Below, piece by piece: positions 1 to 6,096 of a stretch of DNA of 13,094 nucleotides. The stretch's first letter is position 1. Every line of letters starts with the position of its first letter. The position numbers and the translations under genes were made by a program. The stretch lies in contig JAZLAK010000048.1 in NCBI GenBank assembly GCA_045613165.1, forward strand, positions 1 through 13,094, read 5' to 3'. The notes under the pieces are model-generated. The model made no database searches. It was not told the origin of the DNA and saw only the letters and a program-made list of their open reading frames with translations. This DNA comes from UMGS1124 sp045613165. GTDB lineage: Bacteria > Bacillota_I > Bacilli_A > RF39 > UBA660.

Positions 1-38
1 TAAAATATTTTAAATATTTCTTTATATAAATAACCCCC

Positions 39-1466
39 TTAAATATCTTTATCTTGTAATTGCTTTTCTATAATCTCTTGTAATAATTTTTCTTCTTTTT
101 TTGTTTCTAATAATAAAAAGTTATTAGCTCTTTTTATAAATTGTTTAAATCTTAATTGTTTATAAAAAGATTTGGATTTTAAATTATTATATCTTTCTTT
201 GGTGTATCCTAAATTTGAAAGTGCTTTATAAAAATCTGTGTAGCTCATACTTTCTTCATTTTTAGTTATAGCAGAGTATATTAAATCAAAACTTTCATTT
301 ATATTAGAATTCTTTATCCATTTTTTTATTAATGATTTAATATTATTTTCAGATAATCCTGCAAGTGTTCCTAGTCTATATAAATTAGTAGCATTTTTAA
401 CAATAGTGCTATTCTTTTTTATATTTCTACTTTTGAAATCCATATTCATAATATTTATATTTAAAAATTCTTTATGATGTTCTATAAATTCTTTGGAATT
501 ATAAACTTTATAATTATGTAAGATATCATTTCCAATTTTAGAATATAAACGTTTCATTTTATTTTCAATATATTTATTATTAGATGACTCGCCATATATC
601 TTTTTTTGTTCTCTTTCTATTTCTTCTAAATGATGATAGTATTTTTCAAATTCATATTTGATAGTGTCATGATATAAAATTTTATCAATTATTTTATTAA
701 TATCTTTACGACAAAAATTTAATCTTTTAGCGTTATATTGTAATCGTCCTTCTTTTGGCAACTTATTATATAATGTTAATAAATCTTTATTTAAACTTCT
801 TCTAAATTTATCATTAAAGAATAAATCCTTTTCTATTTTTGTTAAGTTCTTTTTTCTTATTTTATTTTCTAAACCTAAAAATAAATAATCTTGTTCTTTA
901 TAAAAAGAAGTATTATCAATTAGATAAGACGCTATATTACTTTTTAAATATTTCATAGCAGTTTTTTCTAATGTATCTTTTTTTCTTCTTTGTTTTTTTT
1001 CAAATATTGTTATATGTAGATGTGGATTATCAGTATCATTATGTAATGAAGCATACCACTTTGTATTAGTTAAATCTAAATCATTATCTAATAAAAATTT
1101 TGGCATAATTGCTTTTGTCATTAAGTAATAATCTTGTTTTGTTTTTAAACCTGAATCATCTGCAAATTTAGGTGGAAAAGATATAACTAGCGTCCACATT
1201 TTTCCAGCTTTATCACTAGGTATATCTTTTAATATTTCCTTTTTATTGATATTACCATTTTTATCCCAAATAAAAAATTCTTGATGTTCTTTTGTACTAT
1301 CAAATATCCCAAATTCTTTTTCATACAAATTATTTATATTATCTAATTCATCTAAACTTTTTCCATCAGCACCATCTTTTGAAACATATTTACACCAACC
1401 ACCAACTAACTTTTGAAAGTTAATATCTTTCTTATATCTAACACGAGTTATGATATTACTACTCAT
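39..1466 (-). CDS. MobP/MobL-type conjugative relaxase
   Basis: A 475-aa protein expected to nick one strand at oriT, stay covalently bound to the DNA and lead it into the recipient. The three-histidine metal motif is visible as H142-N-D144-T-D-N-P-H149-L-H151, preceded by WYAS, the typical form in Firmicutes MobL/MobP relaxases. The likely nucleophile is Y27 in CKYVSK near the N-terminus, but this is by analogy. The C-terminal half is Lys/Glu-rich and helical with no recognisable helicase or primase domain. The ATG overlaps the stop of the upstream RHH gene by 8 bp (ATGAGTAG) with no good ribosome-binding site of its own, which suggests translational coupling. The length is normal for the family and the gene appears complete. 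It is the last gene before the window edge. Confidence 0.88.
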   Translation of the reverse strand: MSSNIITRVRYKKDINFQKLVGGWCKYVSKDGADGKSLDELDNINNLYEKEFGIFDSTKEHQEFFIWDKNGNINKKEILKDIPSDKAGKMWTLVISFPPKFADDSGLKTKQDYYLMTKAIMPKFLLDNDLDLTNTKWYASLHNDTDNPHLHITIFEKKQRRKKDTLEKTAMKYLKSNIASYLIDNTSFYKEQDYLFLGLENKIRKKNLTKIEKDLFFNDKFRRSLNKDLLTLYNKLPKEGRLQYNAKRLNFCRKDINKIIDKILYHDTIKYEFEKYYHHLEEIEREQKKIYGESSNNKYIENKMKRLYSKIGNDILHNYKVYNSKEFIEHHKEFLNINIMNMDFKSRNIKKNSTIVKNATNLYRLGTLAGLSENNIKSLIKKWIKNSNINESFDLIYSAITKNEESMSYTDFYKALSNLGYTKERYNNLKSKSFYKQLRFKQFIKRANNFLLLETKKEEKLLQEIIEKQLQDKDI

Positions 1467-1896
1467 CTAAATTATCTTTTTTATTTCTTAATTCTCTAAT
1501 ATTTTTTAATACTTGTTCTCGTGCAACTTCTGTAATAGGGTGATTAACTAAATGTGTATTCAATCCATTTCTTGTTTGTGGAATATCAAAATATTTATAA
1601 GTCATATCATTTTGTAAGATAATAGTTTCAATCCCAATATTATTTTTATTTATCATTGTTAATATTTTATAAAATTGTTTTTCATTAGCATTTTGTACTG
1701 AATCTGTAATAAGTTCTACTAGTTTTTTCTGACTATCTAATAATAAGGTTTGGTCTAATACATCTAATAAAATCTTTTTACAATATTCACCTAAACCCAT
1801 ATCATTTTTATTAGCCATTTCTTCAAGTAAACTTTTTTTATGTAAGTCTAATCTAAATGCTATCAAGTTTGATTTTTTATTAGTTTCCATTGTCAT
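1459..1896 (-). CDS. Ribbon-helix-helix relaxosome accessory protein (MobC-like)
   Basis: A 145-aa protein whose first ~50 residues look like a ribbon-helix-helix DNA-binding domain: a short strand (NLIAFRLD), then two helices around LLEEMANK and LGEYCKKILLDVLDQ. The remaining ~90 residues are helical and of no family I recognise. Directly upstream of a relaxase, with an 8-bp overlap, it most likely binds oriT and helps load the relaxase, as MobC-type proteins do. The start could be the ATG at 1896 or the one at 1890. Both overlap the end of the small RHH gene and neither has a strong ribosome-binding site, so coupled translation is likely. The DNA-binding call is fairly firm; the MobC-like role rests on context. 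Confidence 0.65.
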   Translation of the reverse strand: MTMETNKKSNLIAFRLDLHKKSLLEEMANKNDMGLGEYCKKILLDVLDQTLLLDSQKKLVELITDSVQNANEKQFYKILTMINKNNIGIETIILQNDMTYKYFDIPQTRNGLNTHLVNHPITEVAREQVLKNIRELRNKKDNLDE

Positions 1897-2050
1897 ACAT
1901 TATACAATCCAAATTTTCAAAAATGAAACTTTTTAATAAATCTTCTAAAGCACTTTGAATTGTTAATCCTTTTTTTTCTACAATTTTTTTAAATGCTTGT
2001 TCTGTTTTTATATCAACTAAAACTCTTAATGTGTTTTTCTTTTCATTCAT
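1880..2050 (-). CDS. Small ribbon-helix-helix protein (56 aa)
   Basis: A short gene that is easy to miss, with an ATG at 2050 and TAA at 1880. It starts MNEKKNTLRVLVDIKTEQAF and has the full Arc/CopG pattern: a strand (LRVLVDIK), a first helix (EQAFKKIVEKKG), then LTIQSALEDLLKSFI as the second helix. Such proteins usually act as dimers that repress their own operon or build the relaxosome. It has a strong AAGGGGG ribosome-binding site 9 nt upstream and is the first gene after the 420-bp non-coding region, so it likely leads the mobilisation operon. Its 3' end overlaps the next gene by 11 to 17 bp. The 22 nt covering its ribosome-binding site and first codons are identical to those before the 90-aa gene at 5477..5749. 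Confidence 0.8.
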   Translation of the reverse strand: MNEKKNTLRVLVDIKTEQAFKKIVEKKGLTIQSALEDLLKSFIFENLDCIMYDNGN

Positions 2051-2066
2051 ATTCTAAAACCCCCTT
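2045..2066 (-). promoter_or_regulatory. Strong RBS/leader of the small RHH gene, duplicated elsewhere
   Basis: On the minus strand this reads AAGGGGG, then TTTTAGAAT, then ATGAAT. It is identical over 22 nt to positions 5744..5765 before the 90-aa gene. The GGGGG core replaces the usual GGAGG and would pair with a standard anti-Shine-Dalgarno through one G-U wobble. It fixes the start of the 56-aa gene at 2050. Confidence 0.7.
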
Positions 2067-2090
2067 TAAATATTTTTTTAATAATAATGA

Positions 2091-2099
2091 TGTGGATAA
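2091..2099 (-). promoter_or_regulatory. Perfect DnaA-box sequence
   Basis: The minus strand reads TTATCCACA, the consensus DnaA box, about 40 bp upstream of the small RHH gene. I see only one perfect copy. It could bear on vegetative replication or on control of the mobilisation promoter, but a chance match in AT-rich DNA is possible. Confidence 0.35.
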
Positions 2100-2142
2100 A
2101 CTATTATTTATTAACATAAAAATAATAATTTTAGTCATAAAT

Positions 2143-2174
2143 TTATGCTATAAATTATGCTATTATTAATGCTA
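2143..2174. repeat. Three 12-bp-phased TTATGCTA repeats (candidate operator)
   Basis: TTATGCTA lies at 2143..2150 and 2155..2162 and TAATGCTA at 2167..2174, spaced exactly 12 bp apart. They sit about 95 to 125 bp upstream of the small RHH gene. Evenly spaced short direct repeats are typical binding sites for RHH proteins, so this is a candidate operator for autoregulation or relaxosome assembly. The same octamer recurs in the terminator-like hairpin at 2438..2455. Confidence 0.5.
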
Positions 2175-2217
2175 TTAAAAACATAGAATAACAATCATTT
2201 TAACAACAAACTAAAAG

Positions 2218-2231
2218 CAGGATAAATCCTG
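2218..2231. repeat. Inverted repeat CAGGAT-AA-ATCCTG, candidate nic site
   Basis: Six-base arms flank AA. On the minus strand the sequence reads TTATCCTGC, which contains TATCCTG-C, the nic sequence known for the MOBP relaxase of RP4. Because the site is palindromic, the plus strand also has ATCCTG-T. The match is short and the relaxase here is a distant MOBP relative, so this is only a candidate. Confidence 0.35.
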
Positions 2232-2240
2232 TTAACAATC

Positions 2241-2259
2241 AACTCGCCAGTGGCGAGTT
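2241..2259. repeat. Perfect 9-bp-arm palindrome around TCGCCA/TGGCGA
   Basis: AACTCGCCA and TGGCGAGTT flank a single G, a perfect inverted repeat unusually G+C-rich for this window. It lies 9 bp from the candidate nic site. There is no T-run on either side, so it is not a terminator. An oriT hairpin or protein-binding site is the most likely role. The octamer AGTGGCGA in its right half recurs on the minus strand at 2404..2411. Confidence 0.6.
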
Positions 2260-2261
2260 AT

Positions 2262-2278
2262 CCCTTATTTTATAAGGG
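2262..2278. repeat. Hairpin CCCTTAT-TTT-ATAAGGG
   Basis: A perfect 7-bp stem with a 3-nt loop. A degenerate copy (CCCTT, 7-nt loop, AAGGG) lies at 2340..2356, so the element is partly duplicated. It is probably part of the oriT architecture. Confidence 0.55.
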
Positions 2279-2291
2279 TTTCTCAAAAACA

Positions 2292-2307
2292 TAAGTGTTA
2301 ACACTTA
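2292..2307. repeat. 16-bp palindrome TAAGTGTTAACACTTA
   Basis: A perfect palindrome with no loop, so more likely a protein-binding site than an RNA hairpin. It contains the GTTAAC core also found at 2231, in 2316..2335 and in 2359..2377. Confidence 0.55.
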
Positions 2308-2315
2308 CTATTTTT

Positions 2316-2377
2316 GTTATACAAATTGTTAACAAAAATCCCTTTGTTTATAAGGGGCGTTATACAATTGTTAACAA
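2316..2377. repeat. Direct repeat pair GTTATACAA(A)TTGTTAACAA
   Basis: Copies at 2316..2335 (20 nt) and 2359..2377 (19 nt) differ by one inserted A. Each ends in the palindrome TTGTTAACAA; in the second copy this extends to the 14-bp AATTGTTAACAATT at 2366..2379. These look like repeated binding sites for a relaxosome or regulatory protein. Confidence 0.55.
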
Positions 2378-2425
2378 TTTTGAAATGTGTTTTTTTGAAA
2401 AAATCGCCACTTTTTTGAATTGATT

Positions 2426-2455
2426 AAAAAAAAATATTAGCATAACTTTATGCTA
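2426..2455 (-). terminator. Rho-independent-type terminator after the M23 gene
   Basis: On the minus strand the hairpin TAGCATAA-AG-TTATGCTA (8-bp perfect stem, 2-nt gap) is followed by ATA and a run of nine T. It starts 13 bp after the M23 stop and would end the conjugation operon. The stem is A+T-rich, so it may be weak. The arms match the TTATGCTA repeats at 2143..2174, so the site might also bind a regulator. Confidence 0.55.
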
Positions 2456-2467
2456 TAACTTGTTCGA

Positions 2468-3058
2468 TTAATTTAATAATACTTCATAATTATTTTGATT
2501 AAATAAATTATCATATTTATTAGTAGAGTAGTTAAAGAGATTTATATTTCTAGGTAATTGATTATTGGTTATTATGAGAGTAGGACTAGTATATTCAAAT
2601 TCTTTTTTGAAAGCATTATATTTTTGTAATCCCAAATGTAAGTGTGGACCGGTTGATTTTCCGGTGCTTCCCATAACACCAATTTGTTGTCCTTGTAATA
2701 CTTTATCTCCAACTTCTACGATTCTTGAATTCTTTTTTAGATGTAAATAACTACTTCTAAATATTGTTCCACTAATATTATGTTCTAAAATAATATACTC
2801 GCCACTGTTGCCTTCATCATAAAAACTTGATATAACATATCCATCTGCAATGGCAAGAATATTATGAGAAATAGGAACAACATCTATGCCATTATGTTGT
2901 TTAATTTCATCTGTCATAGGGTCATTCCTAGTTCCAAAGTCTGATGTAATTGTATATTCAGTTGTATCAAATGGTAGAGTGAAATGTACTTTGTATAAAC
3001 TTTCTTGACTACCAAAAAATGCAACTATTATTACTAATATAAATAATATTAATAGCAT
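2468..3058 (-). CDS. Membrane-anchored M23 (LytM-type) peptidase, VirB1-like
   Basis: An M23-family zinc endopeptidase expected to open peptidoglycan cross-links for the mating channel. Metal and catalytic residues are present: H55 and D59 in HNGID, H106 in YLHL, and H139-L-H141 in GPHLHLGL. The FGTRNDP stretch typical of this family precedes them. An N-terminal hydrophobic helix should anchor it outside the membrane. The ATG at 3058 cuts into that helix. The frame stays open upstream and adds a positively charged, hydrophobic leader (KTKILIALIPFF), but it holds no ATG, GTG or TTG. An ATT at 3127 overlaps the VirB4 stop as TAATT, with AAAGGTGG 9 nt upstream, and may be the true start (219 aa). 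It is the last gene of the conjugation module. Confidence 0.85.
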   Translation of the reverse strand: MLLILFILVIIVAFFGSQESLYKVHFTLPFDTTEYTITSDFGTRNDPMTDEIKQHNGIDVVPISHNILAIADGYVISSFYDEGNSGEYIILEHNISGTIFRSSYLHLKKNSRIVEVGDKVLQGQQIGVMGSTGKSTGPHLHLGLQKYNAFKKEFEYTSPTLIITNNQLPRNINLFNYSTNKYDNLFNQNNYEVLLN

Positions 3059-3126
3059 AATTAAGAAAAATGGTATTAGAGCAATTAATATTTTTGTTTT
3101 GATAGCACCATCAATAATATCTTTAA

Positions 3127-5475
3127 TTAACGTCCGCCACCTTTACCAAATAATTCTTTTTCTTCATTTCTTAAATGAATAAATATTGGAATTCTTTTAT
3201 CATGAGTAATAACAAATAGTGCTTGACCTTTCCCAGCGGTTTGTAAAAATCTTCTTTCATTATCACTTAATCTTAAAACTTTTTGAAGTGAAATTATTTC
3301 TTCGCTTCCTTGCGCCATTATAATCTGATAGTCTGAATTATCTACAATAACTTGTCCGTATCTAACAACTTCCGGTGAAGTAAAATCAATTAAATTTTGA
3401 GAACATATAATAAGACTTCCATTATATTTTCTAATTCTTTTAGATGTTCTTTTTAAAAATTCTAGTCCATCTTTATTGTTAGGGTCTATTAGTAAATGAG
3501 CTTCATCTACAATTAAAATAACTTGTTCATCTCTATCTTGACTAATAATGTGCCAACATAAAGATAGGATATTAAAGAATTGAGTTCTTAATATTGTGTC
3601 ATCACTATCTAATAGAGTATGAATATCAAATACTATTAAATCAGAATTTAAATCTATATTTGTATAGTCATTCCATAATTTGCTATCAATACCTGTAGCC
3701 ATTCTTTTAACTATTGCTTCAATTTTTTCTAATGATTTAAAAGTATCTTCGTTAATTCTTTTATCTCTTTTTGCGTGTTCTAATTCTTTTACAATTTCAT
3801 TATGAAAATCACTAATGATAGGATAATCTTTAGAAGTGAGTTTGCTAACATCAGTATCTAAATTTATGTTTTTCTTTTCATAAGTTTTTAATAATATTTC
3901 TTCAATTTTTGTAAGTTCTAATTCTGTTAAATCCTTAAAATAATATTTAATAAATGTTCTAAATGTTTGTAAGTGTTTTATTACTGAAACATTTTTTTCT
4001 TCTTCGTTAGCAGAGTTTTTAATTTCTAATGGATTGATAACAAATCCTGAACCACTCCCTACATCTATCCAATTTCCTTTTAATGTATTGCATAAATCTT
4101 TATACTCGCGCTCAGGATCAATTATCAGTATTTTAGTTTTTTTATTACCACCACCACGAGCAAAATTACCACGAATTAGTTTTTTCATTAAAGTAGATTT
4201 ACCGCTTCCTGACTTACCTATAATACACATATTTGAATTAGTTCTTTTATTTGTTCTTTTCCATAAATCAAATAGAGTAAGACCACCATTTATGTCGTCG
4301 CCTAATATTATTGAATTACCATTATCTTGTATGGATTCAAAAACAAAAGGGAATGAAGCTGCGACTGTTGTTGTTGGCATAGGTAATCCAAAATTATTTT
4401 GAAGTGGCATATCAAGAGTAGGGAGACAAGTTTTAATTCCATGTTCTTGTTCAAAGATTAATTGAGAGCCGCGAAGATTTAAACTATTTAATGCAGACTT
4501 TATTTCTTTAACTCTTTTATCAAGTTCTTCTTTTGTTTCTGCATAAGTAAAAAATACTACTGATATTTGTAGCATTTTCTCGTTCTCTCTATCCATCTTA
4601 TAAGTAAGTTTCTCATAGTCTTCTAATTGATTTTTAAGTACGATTTGGTCGTTTCTATCTCGTGTACTCATAAACTTACTTCTTGTCTCTGTCATACCTT
4701 TTTTTAGTGTTTTATTTACTTCTAAACTATCCATAGGATTAATAGTAATCATCATACGAGTATTTTTTATATTGGATAACATACCTAACCAACTAGCGCG
4801 AGTATAAGATGGAAATGTATCTATAATTATACTAGTTGCATAACACTCACCAAGCAATAAATCTTTTTCATTAAACTTTAATGCAATAGGTGAGATTTTT
4901 TCTTTTAAAGTTTTTAAACTTGAATCTTGTTTAAATACTTCTAATGATGAATAAGGATTAAGATATGTAAATAATAATTCTCTTATCTCATTTGTCTTTG
5001 CTTGTTCTGCTAACAATCCTATATTTGAAAATTGTAATACTATATCATTAATTTTTGATTTTAATAATTTTATATTATCTTTATCTTCATCAATTAATAA
5101 ATAAAACTCTCTATTATTTACTAGATTATTATTCATTATTTTTTCAGCGTATTTTATATCTTCATCTAGTAATTGTTTTTTAATTTCATTATCAGTATGT
5201 TTTGATAAGTAAATTAAATTTTGTATATGTTCTGATAAACTAACAGGTTTATCAACTGCTAAAATTTTAAATGGATATTCTAAACTTAATAATATTTTTC
5301 TAAATTGAAATATTTTTGAAGTTTGTTCTTCTTCTGAAAATAATTGAAAATTAATACTATTTATTTTTATCAATCCGACAACTTTATCATTGTCTAAAAA
5401 TAATAAATCATTCCATATTTCTTTAAAAGGTATCCAATCTAAAACTGATTTATTTTTCTTTTTTTCTTTTTTCAA
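3127..5475 (-). CDS. VirB4/TraE-family conjugation ATPase
   Basis: A 782-aa cytoplasmic ATPase that powers assembly and substrate transfer of the type IV secretion channel. Walker A is GKSGSGKST at residues 420-428, Walker B is VILIVDEAH at 652-660, and the later SLIICSQN (687-694) fits the conserved C-terminal VirB4 motif. The N-terminal ~400 residues are the family's less conserved domain. No N-terminal membrane segment is seen. The start is a TTG at 5475, supported by GGGGG 7 nt upstream and by the absence of an early in-frame ATG. It begins 2 nt after the stop of the 90-aa gene, so the two are probably translated together. The length is typical for Gram-positive VirB4 proteins. Confidence 0.95.
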   Translation of the reverse strand: MKKEKKKNKSVLDWIPFKEIWNDLLFLDNDKVVGLIKINSINFQLFSEEEQTSKIFQFRKILLSLEYPFKILAVDKPVSLSEHIQNLIYLSKHTDNEIKKQLLDEDIKYAEKIMNNNLVNNREFYLLIDEDKDNIKLLKSKINDIVLQFSNIGLLAEQAKTNEIRELLFTYLNPYSSLEVFKQDSSLKTLKEKISPIALKFNEKDLLLGECYATSIIIDTFPSYTRASWLGMLSNIKNTRMMITINPMDSLEVNKTLKKGMTETRSKFMSTRDRNDQIVLKNQLEDYEKLTYKMDRENEKMLQISVVFFTYAETKEELDKRVKEIKSALNSLNLRGSQLIFEQEHGIKTCLPTLDMPLQNNFGLPMPTTTVAASFPFVFESIQDNGNSIILGDDINGGLTLFDLWKRTNKRTNSNMCIIGKSGSGKSTLMKKLIRGNFARGGGNKKTKILIIDPEREYKDLCNTLKGNWIDVGSGSGFVINPLEIKNSANEEEKNVSVIKHLQTFRTFIKYYFKDLTELELTKIEEILLKTYEKKNINLDTDVSKLTSKDYPIISDFHNEIVKELEHAKRDKRINEDTFKSLEKIEAIVKRMATGIDSKLWNDYTNIDLNSDLIVFDIHTLLDSDDTILRTQFFNILSLCWHIISQDRDEQVILIVDEAHLLIDPNNKDGLEFLKRTSKRIRKYNGSLIICSQNLIDFTSPEVVRYGQVIVDNSDYQIIMAQGSEEIISLQKVLRLSDNERRFLQTAGKGQALFVITHDKRIPIFIHLRNEEKELFGKGGGR

Positions 5476-5476
5476 T

Positions 5477-5749
5477 TTATAACCCCCAATCAGCTTTTAT
5501 TGAATTATAAGTATCATAAAAAATACTATTTTTATCATCAGCGCCAACTTCAAATAAACAATCTAAAATTTCTTCACTAGACATTCTTGTAGTAATCGCA
5601 TAATCTACAATTATATTGTCTAAATTTTCAACTATACTATTGTAGTATGGTCGCCAATCTTTATTTTTAACTTTTTTGTTAGTGTATTCAACTATATTTT
5701 GTTTTGCTTTTAATAAAGTTATATAAACTTCATCTGTTTTTTTATTCAT
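5477..5749 (-). CDS. Small conserved-position protein of unknown function (90 aa)
   Basis: I do not recognise this 90-aa soluble protein. It has no signal peptide, membrane segment or Cys cluster apart from a single Cys (ILDCLFEVGADD), and looks mostly helical and mildly acidic. The start is well supported by AAGGGGG 9 nt before the ATG. It follows the hairpin terminator at 5778..5802 and ends 1 nt before the VirB4 TTG. Its last codons, Asp-Trp-Gly-Leu, carry the GGGGG used as the VirB4 ribosome-binding site. The tight coupling suggests a role with VirB4, but that is inference. Confidence 0.75.
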   Translation of the reverse strand: MNKKTDEVYITLLKAKQNIVEYTNKKVKNKDWRPYYNSIVENLDNIIVDYAITTRMSSEEILDCLFEVGADDKNSIFYDTYNSIKADWGL

Positions 5750-5765
5750 ATTCTAAAACCCCCTT
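5744..5765 (-). promoter_or_regulatory. RBS/leader identical to that at 2045..2066
   Basis: AAGGGGG followed by TTTTAGAAT and ATGAAT, identical over 22 nt to the leader of the small RHH gene. It sets the start of the 90-aa gene and restarts translation just after the terminator-like hairpin. Confidence 0.65.
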
Positions 5766-5777
5766 AATATATGAAAT

Positions 5778-5802
5778 AAAAAAGGCCGGCGCGTACCAGC
5801 CT
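5778..5802 (-). terminator. Terminator or attenuator hairpin between prgI-like and virB4 genes
   Basis: On the minus strand AGGCTGG, a 6-nt loop and CCGGCCT form a 7-bp stem with one G-U pair, followed by T6 and ATTT. On the plus strand the same position would be a C-A mismatch with no good T-run, so the signal points to the minus strand. It is by far the most G+C-rich spot nearby and lies within a conjugation operon, so partial termination setting the ratio of PrgI/VirB6 to VirB4 is plausible. Confidence 0.7.
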
Positions 5803-5817
5803 AATTTTAAAATTAAA

Positions 5818-6096
5818 TCAAGTATATTTTTTAAATTTCTTTTGATTTGTCTTAAATTTTACAAGTTTAATTAAAATATTTAAAATGTTTCCATTACCTG
5901 TTGGCATAGGTAGAGTAAGAAGAAAAGTTAGTATAGGAAAGAAACAAAATAAAAATAATTTTACTAGACCGGTTCCAAAAAATCTTGCTAGTAAAAATCC
6001 TATTAAAATTGATAATCCTAAAAATAAAACTTCTTTTATTCCATAACCTTTAAATATTTCTCTTTTAACTTTAATATTCTTTGGTATTAGATACAT
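5818..6096 (-). CDS. PrgI/VirB3-like membrane protein
   Basis: A 92-aa protein with the profile of the PrgI family, the Gram-positive VirB3-like subunit of the mating channel. It opens MYLIPKNIKVKREIFKGYGI, a typical family start, then has two hydrophobic helices (about VLFLGLSILIGFLLARFF and LFLFCFFPILTFLLTLPM) and a basic tail. I chose the ATG at 6096 because GGGGG lies 7 nt upstream; the TTG one codon earlier is also in frame but has poorer spacing. It overlaps the end of the VirB6-like gene by 26 bp. The stop is TGA, the only TGA among the stops I checked. A strong hairpin terminator follows 16 bp later. Confidence 0.85.
   Translation of the reverse strand: MYLIPKNIKVKREIFKGYGIKEVLFLGLSILIGFLLARFFGTGLVKLFLFCFFPILTFLLTLPMPTGNGNILNILIKLVKFKTNQKKFKKYT

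Larger units (their letters stand above)
2051..2467. other. Gene-free region, candidate oriT and promoter region
   Basis: About 420 bp without a supported reading frame on either strand, between the M23 gene and the mobilisation operon. It contains at least five palindromes or hairpins, a 19/20-nt direct repeat, a 12-bp-phased TGCTA repeat, a DnaA box and a terminator-like hairpin, listed separately. This density, and the position immediately upstream of two RHH genes and the relaxase, is the usual layout of a conjugative oriT with the mobilisation promoter. The promoter itself is not clear: TATAAC-like hexamers lie next to the GTTAAC repeats on the minus strand but lack convincing -35 boxes. 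The oriT call is an inference. Confidence 0.55.

Noticed and set aside
2143..2377. CRISPR-like array or replication iterons
   Set aside because: Repeats are short, of several kinds and unevenly spaced, with no cas or replication initiator gene in the window.
2565..2750. Plus-strand open frame of 61 codons
   Set aside because: It lies antisense to the M23 catalytic core, has no ribosome-binding site and no family features.
3120..3150. Programmed -1 frameshift fusing VirB4 to the M23 peptidase
   Set aside because: The frames are in the right relation, but no slippery heptamer or downstream structure is visible; a stop-start overlap explains the layout better.
4034..4402. Plus-strand open frame of 122 codons
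   Set aside because: It is antisense to the Walker A region of VirB4; its Pro/Leu-rich composition is the shadow of Gly/Lys-rich coding.
5764..5820. Possible read-through of the PrgI-like TGA stop as Trp (code 4)
   Set aside because: Trp is TGG elsewhere in the window, and the extension would run through the terminator hairpin; a normal TGA stop is simpler.
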